IMG/VR virus record: IMGVR_UViG_3300025128_000264
Location: 1 to 26,857 of that record
DNA from: a virus
Strand: one strand, 5' to 3'
DNA: 26,857 bases
Shown here: in pieces, positions 13,652 through 21,685 of the stretch
Layout of the letters: each line of letters begins with the position of its first letter
How positions within the stretch are numbered: the first letter of the stretch is position 1
Translations under genes and position numbers: made by a program
The notes under the pieces: generated by a model
Seen by the model: only the letters and a program-made list of their open reading frames with translations
What the model was told of the DNA's origin: nothing
Database searches by the model: none

Positions 13652-14008
13652 TCAGTTTCCGTTCTCTCGAACTTTGTCTTTCAATTTTTCAATATCACTT
13701 AAAGCCTTTTCCAATTGCTTTTCTACATGTGTGAGCATCACTTGGTTGTGAATATTTTTATCCAAAAGTTCTTGATGCTTCTCAACCGTCTCATAAAGAT
13801 CTTCAAGCAACAGGAATTGTTCTTTGTCCACCGTTGTCTGTTCTGAAGCCTTAAGCAGATCAGCGTTCATAAGCTCACGACTTGTTTCTAAAGATGTAAG
13901 TCTAGCAGTTATCTCTGTATATGCAAAAATACCCATGGAAACAGCAATAATAATGCCAACCATGTTTTTGATTGGCATGGCAACGGCTGTTTCTGAGCTA
14001 ACTTTCAT
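13652..14008 (-). CDS. Membrane-anchored coiled-coil protein (lysis region)
   Basis: A 118-residue protein. Residues about 14-32 (KNMVGIIIAVSMGIFAYTE) form one hydrophobic segment, followed by a long helical coiled-coil region (about 35-115) with LTSLETSRELMNADLLKAS, LLEDLYETVEKHQELLDKN and EKQLEKALSDIEKLKDKVRE. There is no cleaved signal sequence or catalytic motif. Topology resembles the 13062-13412 protein, though the sequences are not obviously similar. In a lysis cluster this could be a spanin-type or regulatory membrane protein; that is inference. The ribosome site is weak, so translation may depend on the upstream gene, whose stop is 14 bases away. Confidence 0.58.
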   Translation of the reverse strand: MKVSSETAVAMPIKNMVGIIIAVSMGIFAYTEITARLTSLETSRELMNADLLKASEQTTVDKEQFLLLEDLYETVEKHQELLDKNIHNQVMLTHVEKQLEKALSDIEKLKDKVRENGN

Positions 14009-14022
14009 TCTTATTAAACCTT

Positions 14023-14253
14023 TTACTTCTCTCTTGGTATTAATCGAATAAAATCTAAAACAAATCCCATTGACGGAGGAAATTGTGTGGCGACCCGCCT
14101 TTCCACTTCCTCAATACTAGCGGCATTTTCTACATCATAGTACAATACGTTTTCATACGCGTCTGAAATACCCATATCATTGTTCCATTCTTCCCCGGAA
14201 CGTATTTTTTTTCTTACAAACTTGTTATACACACCAATTTCATAATCAGACAT
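14023..14253 (-). CDS. Small acidic protein, unknown (lysis region)
   Basis: A 76-residue protein starting MSDYEIGVYNKFVRKKIRSG, with acidic and aromatic residues in the middle (AYENVLYYDVENAASIEEVE) and ending PSMGFVLDFIRLIPREK. No membrane span or known motif is visible. It starts one base after the upstream stop, so it is coupled to the membrane protein at 14255-14743. A soluble partner for that protein is possible but unsupported. I do not recognise it. Confidence 0.55.
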   Translation of the reverse strand: MSDYEIGVYNKFVRKKIRSGEEWNNDMGISDAYENVLYYDVENAASIEEVERRVATQFPPSMGFVLDFIRLIPREK

Positions 14254-14254
14254 G

Positions 14255-14743
14255 TCAACAATTTCCTGAAAGACACCTGTTTACGTAGATTACGTAAGCA
14301 ACTCCACCAGCTACACCTAATATTAACGCCAGCTTACCAATTTCTTTTACCCAATAGAGCAGACGTTCATAAAATTCTTTTTCGGCTTCTTTTTTTGCCT
14401 TTAACTTCTTTGCCTCTTTAATTTTTTGTTCTTTTGCAAGCTCCATGCGTCTTTCACGCTCTTCTTTTATAGCGTTCCAAGTACCAAAACCAAATTTTTC
14501 GTCTACATCTATCTCTAAATTACGCAAAAGGGTACGATTATTACGCTCGGTAACAACATCTGAAATTACCGATTTGTAGCTAGTGTCACTTTCATCAACG
14601 TTAGCTGTTTTTTTAGCTTTCTCAGCTTTGCTAGTTAAATGGAATATGTTATCAAGAGCGCTTGCTACATCTTTAATGTCTGAAGAAACTTCAATAAGTT
14701 TTTTAGCTCCAACAAGAGCAGCACCTATAGTAAGTGGGTCCAT
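14255..14743 (-). CDS. C-terminal membrane-span protein with charged helix (lysis region)
   Basis: A 162-residue protein. The N-terminal part (about 1-45) has an amphipathic region (IGAALVGAKKLIEVSSDIKD). Residues about 85-125 are a highly charged helix (IKEERERRMELAKEQKIKEA and KKLKAKKEAEKEFYERLL). Residues about 135-155 (IGKLALILGVAGGVAYVIYV) are a clear membrane span, and the end is NRCLSGNC with two Cys. It is next to the holin. The charged helix before a tail-anchor span is unusual for holins, but could position it in the cytoplasmic membrane. The function is unknown. The start follows the holin stop by about 9 bases. Confidence 0.6.
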   Translation of the reverse strand: MDPLTIGAALVGAKKLIEVSSDIKDVASALDNIFHLTSKAEKAKKTANVDESDTSYKSVISDVVTERNNRTLLRNLEIDVDEKFGFGTWNAIKEERERRMELAKEQKIKEAKKLKAKKEAEKEFYERLLYWVKEIGKLALILGVAGGVAYVIYVNRCLSGNC

Positions 14744-14752
14744 GCATTTTAC

Positions 14753-15211
14753 CTACTTTTTACTCTGTAATGACCTATCACCGAACCACCAGGTTACTGC
14801 GCTGCTTGTCATAAACAGCACGGAGTCTATCACCCCAGCCTTCATGGCAAAATCGTCAGTCGTAAAATAAATTCCTCCAACAAGTATAAGAAGGAGAGCT
14901 GTTAGGACAGGGCGAACCAAACGCAAAACATCCACCACCCAACGATGAGGCTTGCCCAACGAATTGTCGTGAGCATAGGATGCTTCTCGTAAACTGGCGG
15001 CTGTCTCGGCATTAGCAATAGCTAATTCGTTTTCAGTTTCAGCGGTCCTCAGAGCAGCCTGTTTGTCCAGCAGCTTTAACTCTTGTTCGTACTCTAGGGC
15101 TTTGTCTTTTCGCCTCTGAGCTGCCTCGAAGATTCCTATACCTTTGCTTAAAAGACTGCCAACTAAACCAGTTGCACCACCAGTCAGAACAGATGAAATT
15201 ACTCCAAACAT
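14753..15211 (-). CDS. Holin, 3TM family
   Basis: A 152-residue protein. An N-terminal hydrophobic or amphipathic stretch (about 4-25) is followed by a long charged helix (30-80: RRKDKALEYEQELKLLDKQ, ALRTAETENELAIANAETAA). Then come LRLVRPVLTALLLILVGGIY (about 96-116) and IDSVLFMTSSAVTWWFGDRS (about 128-147). The two C-terminal spans and the signature 'R-P-x-L-T ... T-W-W-F-G-D-R' match the 3TM holin superfamily, which also occurs in gene-transfer agents. Holins form membrane lesions that release the endolysin. The endolysin gene is directly upstream, as expected. It has an AGGAG ribosome site six bases before ATG. Confidence 0.78.
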   Translation of the reverse strand: MFGVISSVLTGGATGLVGSLLSKGIGIFEAAQRRKDKALEYEQELKLLDKQAALRTAETENELAIANAETAASLREASYAHDNSLGKPHRWVVDVLRLVRPVLTALLLILVGGIYFTTDDFAMKAGVIDSVLFMTSSAVTWWFGDRSLQSKK

Positions 15212-15222
15212 GTCTTACTCCT

Positions 15223-15603
15223 TTACCATTTTCCCCATTGACGTCCTTTTCTTGTGTCAACATGAAGGAATGTTTTGTATTTACCGAAAGACCCAAATCC
15301 TGCTTGCTTGCACTGTGCAAGAAGGTCTTTTTTGTTGTGTCCTCGAAGGGAGATGTCGAAAGCCACTCCAAGTTTATGAGCCGATTTAGGTGCTCCACCG
15401 ATTTTTGCATTAAAGACCGGACTGCGGAAAGCTGACGTGATACGAAACGGACGGTCTGCCAAAATACGCGCTCGCACCAGAACATTAAGTGCAGTAGGGT
15501 TGACCAACAGGCTGTTAGTACCATTACAAGCGATTTCTTCAGGTTTGAAGTAAGGTCCCCAAATCCAATCATACTCAGCCTCCTCATAATGATCGTATAA
15601 CAT
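15223..15603 (-). CDS. M15-family peptidase endolysin
   Basis: A 126-residue protein matching the M15 (VanY/L-alanyl-D-glutamate or D-Ala-D-Ala peptidase) fold. SAHKLGVAFDIS supplies metal ligands H76 and D83, and FLHVDTR supplies H114; D116 lies beside it and ITSAFRSPVFN (55-65) is the conserved strand and 'S-A-F-R' motif. Length suits phage single-domain peptidases of this family. It should cleave the peptide part of the peptidoglycan. No secretion signal is visible, so release depends on a holin, and the 3TM holin follows directly. The N-terminal 30 residues (DHYEEAEYDWIWGPYFKPEE) may fold onto the domain. Confidence 0.8.
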   Translation of the reverse strand: MLYDHYEEAEYDWIWGPYFKPEEIACNGTNSLLVNPTALNVLVRARILADRPFRITSAFRSPVFNAKIGGAPKSAHKLGVAFDISLRGHNKKDLLAQCKQAGFGSFGKYKTFLHVDTRKGRQWGKW

Positions 15604-15615
15604 TGTTATCTGCCT

Positions 15616-15795
15616 TTAACAAACTTTAAACGAGCCCCCTCGAATCGCTTCTCCCATGCCTCGATTTTCACCAGAAACCATGGTGCCTTTTGAAACATTA
15701 GGAGTTTTTTCTTCTACTCCATTGTTATAAGGAACATATCCTTGATCTTTAATTTCAATACCTTTTTTAGTCGTTTCTTTAGCTGCTTTTGCCAT
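15616..15795 (-). CDS. Small conserved protein (59 aa)
   Basis: ATG at 15793-15795 with a GGAGACT ribosome site seven bases upstream, to TAA at 15616-15618, encoding 59 residues. It starts MAKAAKETTKKGIEIKDQGY and contains TMVSGENRGMGEAIRGGSFK with a Cys as the last residue. The 'R-G-M-G-x-A-x-R-G-G-x-F-K' block recurs in small proteins of marine phages. It fits neatly between portal and endolysin genes in the same direction. Function is unknown; basic and Gly-rich C-terminus suggests contact with nucleic acid or virion surfaces. Confidence 0.62.
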   Translation of the reverse strand: MAKAAKETTKKGIEIKDQGYVPYNNGVEEKTPNVSKGTMVSGENRGMGEAIRGGSFKVC

Positions 15796-15804
15796 AATAG
15801 TCTC

Positions 15805-18231
15805 CTACTTACCTTGTTGTTTCATAAGCTCTCGTTCACGAGCAGCTTTTATTCTGGCTGCTACGATACCTTCTTGAGAATCTATACGAGCCGCGCCTAG
15901 TTGTGCATTATTCTGAGCTTTCTGCTGGTCTAGAGCTAAACGAGCCTGATCTATCTGATTTTCTGCGGCATCCTGTTTGGCTCTGAGTTCTAGGTCTTGT
16001 TGCTTCAGAGCAATAAGAGGATCAGGTTGTCCACCGCCACTTATTTGAGTGCTTAAAGATTTAACCTCCTGCATTCCTTGAGCAACAAGATCAGCTACCA
16101 TTGCTTCAATCTCCATGGCCTGCTGCTCATTAGGTGGCTGGCCTTGAAGCTGCTGTTGCATTTGAGATGCAACCTGTTCTTTAGCTTTAACAGAAACATG
16201 CTCCATAACATGTTTTTGTAAAGCCATAGCGATTGCGGGCATTTGAGACACCATTGGCGAAGAACCAAAGACAAGGTGAGCTAAGATGTGTGCATCGTGA
16301 TTTTGACCTTGGAAAACCGTCAAAGGAAGGTTTTCTAAAGATTCTGAGTTTTCTACTGCGGGATCTTTAGGTGTTGGATCTCCCTGTTCAACAGGTTTTA
16401 AAATAGAATCTACATCCTTGACACCCACCGCCTTATACATGCGACGATACGCTTCATACAAATTGTGAAGCTCCGGAGCCGATTGCGCCAACTGCAATTC
16501 CGTTTGCGCGAGGGTAACTCTTTGTGCCATGGAGAAGATGTTGGGATCAGATACTGGTAATACATCCACCCTATCATCAAAATCCTCCGCTTTTACCGTT
16601 CGTTCCGCACCTACAACGTTGTAGGGGTATTCTGGAGGAAGATACTCTCCGAAAACGCTAGACAAAAGTTCAAATTCATCTTTTTGAGCATAGTGCAATC
16701 GCTTATGTATAGCAGACATTACCTTTGCACCTTGTTCTAACATAGCAATGGTTGTTCCAACCGCTGCCTGTTGGTTGCCATCTCCTACTTGCAGATTAGA
16801 AACCGCTGCAAACCGCTGACCTGCCTCTACACAGAAACCCATTAGTTGATACAAAGTTGAATCTGCTCCCTTGTAAGGAAGCAACATCAACGATTCTCTA
16901 ATAGATCCACCGGGAGAATCAACATCCCTGAACTCCCCAGGAGATAACGGCTCGTCATCGTTTCGTATACGAAGACCGCGACTTTTAAAACCAGCGGGCA
17001 GATTAGCAAGGGTTCCAGCATCAATAAGCTGACGAAGAGCCGCCGTGGCCGTGCGGCTGAGACCACCAATCATGTGTATCAGACCAAGGCCATAAAACCC
17101 AAAACCGGGAAGAAACTTAAAATGAACAAAATATTGTTTCTTTTTTCTTTGAGGATCTTCAGGGCTATAATTTCTTCTTATACTTAGAAGCTTGCCGTTA
17201 TTTTCTGCTACGGTAACAACATAAGGAAGTTTAATGCCCGTAGGTTCGCCATCCTCTCCTGAATCTTCATATCCTTCAAGATCTAAATCTACATGGCATT
17301 CCAAAAGAGTGACTTCTTGGTCCAAATGAGTAGGTGAAATACCCGATATTTCATCCATCTCTTCCTTAACCTCAGAAGGATCTAACTGAGAAGCCAAGAC
17401 CTCTACATCAGAATAAAAACCTGCAACCTGTTTTTTTCGTAATTCATTTTCGCTAATTTGAATTACATGAGTAACATTTTCGGAGGTTTCCAAATCCGTA
17501 GCTGTGTAAGGAACTACCAATTGTTCGGCAGGAACAAATTTACTTACCGCCCTCTCCAAAAATTCGTCGTAGTACACCTTTTTAAAAGTAGACCCGGAAA
17601 GCGGTAGATAAAACAACATCTGGTCAAATTCAGGTGTGTATTCTTTCATAACACAAGTAATTTGATAGTTCATAAAATGTCTTACGCGATCTGCTTGATT
17701 CTCTAATTCTGGAGTTATCTGTCCTAACACTTCTGTCCTAACAGGACCTCCAGCAGGAAGTAACTCTCCAAAAGCTTGCGCTTGAAATTGAGTCACAGCT
17801 TCAGCAAGTAACGGATGAGTTACACCGGTTGCACCACGGAAAGGCTCCGTTCGATCCTCATATTTAAACCCAAGAAGTTCCAGACCTGTTCGATACGCTT
17901 CCTGCCAATCTTTGCGGCTTTCTTTATTTGCTTCATACTGCTCCATAAGTTCGGACGAAACTGACGCAGCTATTCGATCTTCCAAACCATCTGCAAGATT
18001 AGCGTAAAAGTCGCCTGTGTCCGGAACTTTCATGCGCGGATCAAAATCCACTACTACCCCACCGTCTTCTTCCAGTTCAATATTTAAACCGGGGGCTTCT
18101 ATAACAGTGTCTTCTTCTAAGTCTACTTCCGCAGAATTGTTCTCTTCTAAGTCTACAGGAGGTATTTCATCCCGACGTTCTACAAGAGAAGCCGTTCCAA
18201 AATTACTGCGAGGAAGAGGTTTTTTTGCCAT
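15805..18231 (-). CDS. Portal protein
   Basis: An 808-residue portal protein. The first 60 residues are acidic and disordered. From about 70 there is the portal core: EANKESRKDWQEAYRTGLEL, then RTEPFRGATGVTHPLLAEAV and FQAQAFGELLPAGGPVRTEV, a wing/stem region with MNYQITCVMKEYTPEFDQML and LPLSGSTFKKVYYDEFLERA, and later GFGFYGLGLIHMIGGLSRTA and QAAVGTTIAMLEQGAKVMSA. The last 130 residues are Gln-rich and helical (about 680-808), fitting the barrel or crown helix of P22-like portals, whose length is comparable. The ring of portal subunits forms the DNA entry channel and docks terminase. It is two to three genes downstream of terminase, normal for late operons. Confidence 0.85.
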   Translation of the reverse strand: MAKKPLPRSNFGTASLVERRDEIPPVDLEENNSAEVDLEEDTVIEAPGLNIELEEDGGVVVDFDPRMKVPDTGDFYANLADGLEDRIAASVSSELMEQYEANKESRKDWQEAYRTGLELLGFKYEDRTEPFRGATGVTHPLLAEAVTQFQAQAFGELLPAGGPVRTEVLGQITPELENQADRVRHFMNYQITCVMKEYTPEFDQMLFYLPLSGSTFKKVYYDEFLERAVSKFVPAEQLVVPYTATDLETSENVTHVIQISENELRKKQVAGFYSDVEVLASQLDPSEVKEEMDEISGISPTHLDQEVTLLECHVDLDLEGYEDSGEDGEPTGIKLPYVVTVAENNGKLLSIRRNYSPEDPQRKKKQYFVHFKFLPGFGFYGLGLIHMIGGLSRTATAALRQLIDAGTLANLPAGFKSRGLRIRNDDEPLSPGEFRDVDSPGGSIRESLMLLPYKGADSTLYQLMGFCVEAGQRFAAVSNLQVGDGNQQAAVGTTIAMLEQGAKVMSAIHKRLHYAQKDEFELLSSVFGEYLPPEYPYNVVGAERTVKAEDFDDRVDVLPVSDPNIFSMAQRVTLAQTELQLAQSAPELHNLYEAYRRMYKAVGVKDVDSILKPVEQGDPTPKDPAVENSESLENLPLTVFQGQNHDAHILAHLVFGSSPMVSQMPAIAMALQKHVMEHVSVKAKEQVASQMQQQLQGQPPNEQQAMEIEAMVADLVAQGMQEVKSLSTQISGGGQPDPLIALKQQDLELRAKQDAAENQIDQARLALDQQKAQNNAQLGAARIDSQEGIVAARIKAARERELMKQQGK

Positions 18232-18232
18232 T

Positions 18233-18637
18233 CTAATATCCTCTCAAAGACATTATGCCGCCACCTGCCATCATTTCTGGATAATAACGTTGATTGCTTT
18301 CGGGTAAAGGAGGTGTGTAGGTATTGGTTACGGAATCATAACCGGGACTTTCTGTAATACTAGTTCCCAGCATCGGTTGCCTTTGACGATTCATAAGTCT
18401 AAAAATTTCAAGGTTGTCAGGAACGGAAGGCACCTCTTCGTTGGCTTTAGCTTGAGCTTGCAATCTACTAAGAGCCTCACTAAGCTTTTCAGTGCTCATC
18501 GAAGCAAAACTGTTGGCTTGCATTCCGGTCATAGACATAAGTTGATTAATAATCTCAGCCCTGAATGCATCGGTCGCGCCACCGCTTCTTGCGGCAATTC
18601 CTGCGGCGAGAGGGCGAAATCCCATCATATTATCCAT
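18233..18637 (-). CDS. Small helical protein ending in a GGGIMSL motif
   Basis: A 134-residue protein from the ATG at 18635-18637 (MDNMMGFRPL); a GTG one codon earlier is less likely. Helical segment about 20-70 (DAFRAEIINQLMSMTGMQAN and LSEALSRLQAQAKANEEVP), a Pro-rich region, and the end MMAGGGIMSLRGY. The Gly/Met 'A-G-G-G-I-M-S-L' ending recurs in marine phage small proteins and echoes the GG/M repeats of the 12056-12319 protein. The stop abuts the portal start (1 base), so it is strongly coupled to portal expression. Suggested role: portal or packaging accessory, unproven. Confidence 0.6.
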   Translation of the reverse strand: MDNMMGFRPLAAGIAARSGGATDAFRAEIINQLMSMTGMQANSFASMSTEKLSEALSRLQAQAKANEEVPSVPDNLEIFRLMNRQRQPMLGTSITESPGYDSVTNTYTPPLPESNQRYYPEMMAGGGIMSLRGY

Positions 18638-18718
18638 CACATGTGTTCCTTTTTCCTGAATTCAAGTTTCCTACTGTACCCGCATTTGCACCAGCAGGAA
18701 AGACTTCTTTGTCAAGTG

Positions 18719-19567
18719 TTAAAATTTCATTCTGTAATTAATAAGAGCTTGCGCGGCACTTTCTCCACCAATGGGATTATTGTAGGAACCCGTTGCCCGC
18801 AAGTTTCCACCAAATCCAAAAGGATTATTGACATTATAAGAGCCTCCAAGTGAACTTTCCGTGCCAACACCGCGAACGTCTGTAAGACTTCCACCAACAC
18901 CTAAGATGCCCGGACCCGCTTTTCCTTCATAGCCGCCACCAAAACGAGTTATGTTTGGAGATTGGGCCATGGGCCGTGTATCCTCAAACTTTGACTTTGG
19001 GCCACGGCTCGTTCCGAACTCTCGCGAAAGGTTCAGGTTTAACGGACCAATGTCCACGGAACCTCCTAGCGTATCCGTCGTACTGTCAGAAAGAGTGCTG
19101 TCAAAATACTTGACAAAATTACTGGGAACTACATCCTGACTAGACGTAGTACGATCTGCGTAAAGTTTTACAGGGCCTAAATTTACATTTGCACCAAAAG
19201 ACTTGTTTTGTAGATCCTGGTTATCGGCCTGCGACGATTCTTGGTAGTACCCTTTAACAGGACCAAAGTCTACTTCACCAGTGTCCGTAGTCGTGCTTCC
19301 AACTGGACTGTCTTCATACTTTCGAGACAGGTTAAATAATTTGTTTCCAATAGACAGAGACCCCATTTTAGGGCGGTCCGAACCTGCGGAACCTTCAGCT
19401 GAAACTTCAAGGTTACTTGAATCCATGGGAACAAAGGCTGCACCAAATTCAACACCTCCAGGACCTCCTGCAACTTTTGCCTGACCTTGGTATTCAGGAG
19501 ATATAAACATCAAATACTCAGCCGCAGACATGTTTGCAAGAGTTAATTTTTTCGATTGCTGTGCCAT
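18719..19567 (-). CDS. Beta-strand-rich protein with barrel-like C-terminus
   Basis: A 282-residue Gly/Ser/Asn-rich protein. Repeated strands occur across about 70-280: GSLSIGNKLFNLSRKYE, GEVDFGPVKGYYQESS, GANVNLGPVKLYADRTT, GSVDIGPLNLNLSREFG and later GGSYNVNNPFGFGGNLRATG. The protein ends ALINYRMKF: alternating residues with a terminal Phe, as in beta-signals of outer-membrane barrels. No signal peptide is present (start MAQQSKKLTLANMSAAEYLM), so it would not be exported by Sec on its own. The repeated 'G-x-V-D/N-x-G-P-x-x' pattern supports an antiparallel sheet or barrel. It might be a virion protein injected with the DNA, or an unusual structural protein. The barrel idea is inference. Confidence 0.62.
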   Translation of the reverse strand: MAQQSKKLTLANMSAAEYLMFISPEYQGQAKVAGGPGGVEFGAAFVPMDSSNLEVSAEGSAGSDRPKMGSLSIGNKLFNLSRKYEDSPVGSTTTDTGEVDFGPVKGYYQESSQADNQDLQNKSFGANVNLGPVKLYADRTTSSQDVVPSNFVKYFDSTLSDSTTDTLGGSVDIGPLNLNLSREFGTSRGPKSKFEDTRPMAQSPNITRFGGGYEGKAGPGILGVGGSLTDVRGVGTESSLGGSYNVNNPFGFGGNLRATGSYNNPIGGESAAQALINYRMKF

Positions 19568-19756
19568 CTAACCACTTTCCGTGTTAGGGTTTTTGTACTG
19601 GTTAACAACTTCATCTTCGTAGTCATCAAAGTCACTTATTACTTTTCCATTATACTTTCTAGGTAAATAAACGTCATCTATTGTTTTTGACTTACTTTGA
19701 TTTAGATAATCAAAGTAGGCTTTAGAAAAAAATTCAGTAGAAAGTCTTCTAAACAC
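19568..19756 (-). CDS. Small protein, unknown (GTG start)
   Basis: A 62-residue protein with a GTG start at 19754-19756 and no in-frame ATG near it. It is rich in aromatic and charged residues: FRRLSTEFFSKAYFDYLNQS, then DDVYLPRKYNGKVISDFDDY and EDEVVNQYKNPNTESG. The frame stays open upstream for at least twelve codons (RILRNWNGKKRK), so the true N-terminus could be longer with a non-standard start. It directly abuts the start of the next gene. I do not recognise it. Possible roles are structural or as a chaperone for the following gene. Confidence 0.5.
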   Translation of the reverse strand: MFRRLSTEFFSKAYFDYLNQSKSKTIDDVYLPRKYNGKVISDFDDYEDEVVNQYKNPNTESG

Positions 19757-19837
19757 TTTTCTTTTCTTCCCATTCCAGTTTCTTAAAATTCTGGTGAAAC
19801 TTTTGTAACGTCTGTGTTACGAATAATTACTTCTTGC

Positions 19838-21685
19838 TCATTTTTTCATTAGTTTTTCTGCGGGGGTCATGGACTCTACTGGAATATTATCTTCTTGACG
19901 ACGGCCATACGAAGGCATACCGGGGTCTCTCCTTAAAATAATATCATCTTCATCTCTGTCGAGCCCTCCTTCTCTTGTCCACGGAAACTTTTCTTTTCGT
20001 TCCTCGTCCGTTAAATCGCGTCGGTTTTGAACAAGTCGAGCCTCCGCTTCTCCTAGCAGCCGATAGTATATTTCTTTTTTGCCAAGTTTTTTCCCTGTTC
20101 GAGGATCTTTTATGTTGGTGTAACGAAACTCTTTTGCCGTACCGCCGCGCTCAAAACCTTCTCGGTGCTGTATTCCATGCATTAATTCGTGAAGCATGGA
20201 CGAACGAAAGCTGTCGGTTGGATCTAGCTCTTTTTTGTAAAATATAAAGCCAGATTCCTGTAACTGATCGAACTGTTGTTTTAAATAATCAGGCAACGTT
20301 TCCGGGTTTATGTCCGTTCTTTTTGTGTAAGGAGGTTCTCCCGTTGGAACAACCTTCTGTATTTTAAACTTATTTGCTTTGCCCACATCGTTTTCTACTA
20401 AAGTTAGACCCGCTTCGCTAAAATCCTCCAAAGCTTCGTTTAGAGCGGCTGTAAACTGCCCTTTTTTAAACGGTTGAATGTACCGGTCCTGCTCGTCAAA
20501 AGGCAAATAATCGTACTTGCTTTTTTTGCCCGGACGAGCGTCAGGACTCACGGAAATAAAATCTGTATAGGGGTTATACGCGGCTCCTCTTCTTTTTTGA
20601 GTTCCCAGAGAAATTTCTGACATAGGTCTTTGTATTCTTTGTGTGGTTTTTGTAAAAGGAGGGCCTACTTTCTCAGAGCCCGTAATAGAAGTTTTTACCT
20701 CCGGTATGTCACTTTCAAAATATTCTCTAAGAAGATCTCCGTCTTGATCCTGAAGCTTCTGATACTCCTTGGCATATTCATCAGGGTCTTTGTTACTAGC
20801 TTTTAACTCCGCCAGTTTTTTCACAAGAACCGCTCTTTTTTTCTGAAGATCGGCTAGGAGAGAAGAACCTGAAACTTCTGTTATTCCAGGGTAATTTTTA
20901 TAAAGTTCTGAGTGTTGAAAAAGGTCACTTACCACAGGGCTTTTGCCTTTTTTAAACATACCAGTAGGAGTTAACACGTCTGGATTTACAAAAGCTTTTG
21001 CCTGTTCGTCGGATATTTCAAACCGCCAGTCGCTTATAGGCTCTCCATTTCTCTCCCAGCGAAACAACCCCGTCTTTTCCCAGATCTCCTCTCTGGAACG
21101 ACCCTTTTTTGCCATTTCATCCGCTAGTTTAAATTTTTTAGGGTCCGCAGTTGCTGCTCTGCGACCTGCAAACATCCCGGCAACCACTCCCGGCCCCTTA
21201 ACCGGAGCAATTAATGATCCCGCGAACAACCCAAAAGGAAGAAGAACGTCTGGTTTTACTACTCTCTTCTCTTCAGGATCATAAAAAGACATTTCACCGG
21301 TCATTGCTCCAGAGGTAAGACCCTCTTGGTAATCCTCAAAAAGCTGACCGATACCCTTTGCAATAGCAGAGCCCGTCTCCTCACGGACCTTGCCGTCCGT
21401 TGCAAACTTTCCTGCAAAATCCAAAGCACCACGGGCTGCTTGGACAATGGGCATGTATTCAAGACCCTTTTCTACAGGGCCGTACTCTCCGGGAGTAGTT
21501 TTTGGACGATAACGACCATCCGAAACCATTTCGTAAGTAGTTTCCGGGGCGGTAATAACTTCGCGGCGTTCTGGCGTAAAGGCATCTACCACCGGACCAC
21601 GGAGAAAATTGAAAAAACCAAGCAGGCCTGAATCCGTCTCTTCGGGGGTCCTTCCGTATTCGTACTGTTTCTCTGGTTCAGCCAT
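19838..21685 (-). CDS. Large protein with HExxH metallopeptidase motif (polyvalent-protein type)
   Basis: A 615-residue protein starting eight bases inside the terminase 3' end. HELMH at 499-503 is a zinc-peptidase HExxH motif, with a run HREGFERGGTAKE after it and YRLLGEAEAR at 541-550, where a Glu in GEAEAR is a likely third zinc ligand. This arrangement ('H-E-x-x-H-x-I-Q-x-x-E-G-F-x-x-G-G ... G-E-x-E-A-R') is the kind found in large polyvalent protein domains of phages and mobile elements. At about 188-228, LADEMAKKGRSREEIWEKTG and DWRFEISDEQAKAF form a second recognisable polyvalent-protein block. A hydrophobic stretch at 145-171 (LLPFGLFAGSLIAPVKGPGV) may be an amphipathic segment. Substrate unknown; it could be an injected protein or a head-maturation protease. 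Confidence 0.65.
   Translation of the reverse strand: MAEPEKQYEYGRTPEETDSGLLGFFNFLRGPVVDAFTPERREVITAPETTYEMVSDGRYRPKTTPGEYGPVEKGLEYMPIVQAARGALDFAGKFATDGKVREETGSAIAKGIGQLFEDYQEGLTSGAMTGEMSFYDPEEKRVVKPDVLLPFGLFAGSLIAPVKGPGVVAGMFAGRRAATADPKKFKLADEMAKKGRSREEIWEKTGLFRWERNGEPISDWRFEISDEQAKAFVNPDVLTPTGMFKKGKSPVVSDLFQHSELYKNYPGITEVSGSSLLADLQKKRAVLVKKLAELKASNKDPDEYAKEYQKLQDQDGDLLREYFESDIPEVKTSITGSEKVGPPFTKTTQRIQRPMSEISLGTQKRRGAAYNPYTDFISVSPDARPGKKSKYDYLPFDEQDRYIQPFKKGQFTAALNEALEDFSEAGLTLVENDVGKANKFKIQKVVPTGEPPYTKRTDINPETLPDYLKQQFDQLQESGFIFYKKELDPTDSFRSSMLHELMHGIQHREGFERGGTAKEFRYTNIKDPRTGKKLGKKEIYYRLLGEAEARLVQNRRDLTDEERKEKFPWTREGGLDRDEDDIILRRDPGMPSYGRRQEDNIPVESMTPAEKLMKK

Noticed and set aside
15039-15587. 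Long alternative minus-strand frame overlapping endolysin and holin genes
   Set aside because: The endolysin and holin frames have clear catalytic and membrane motifs, whereas this frame has none.
18641-18718. Short coding-like frame in the gap (contains VFPAGANAGTVGNLNSGK)
   Set aside because: No start codon lies between its upstream stop and the segment, so it is at best a remnant; not enough to call a gene.
19757-19837. Possible peptide fragment (TLQKFHQNFKKLEWEEKKSV) in the gap before the 62-residue gene
   Set aside because: No in-frame start codon and only about 25 codons; could be a frameshifted remnant but not supported.
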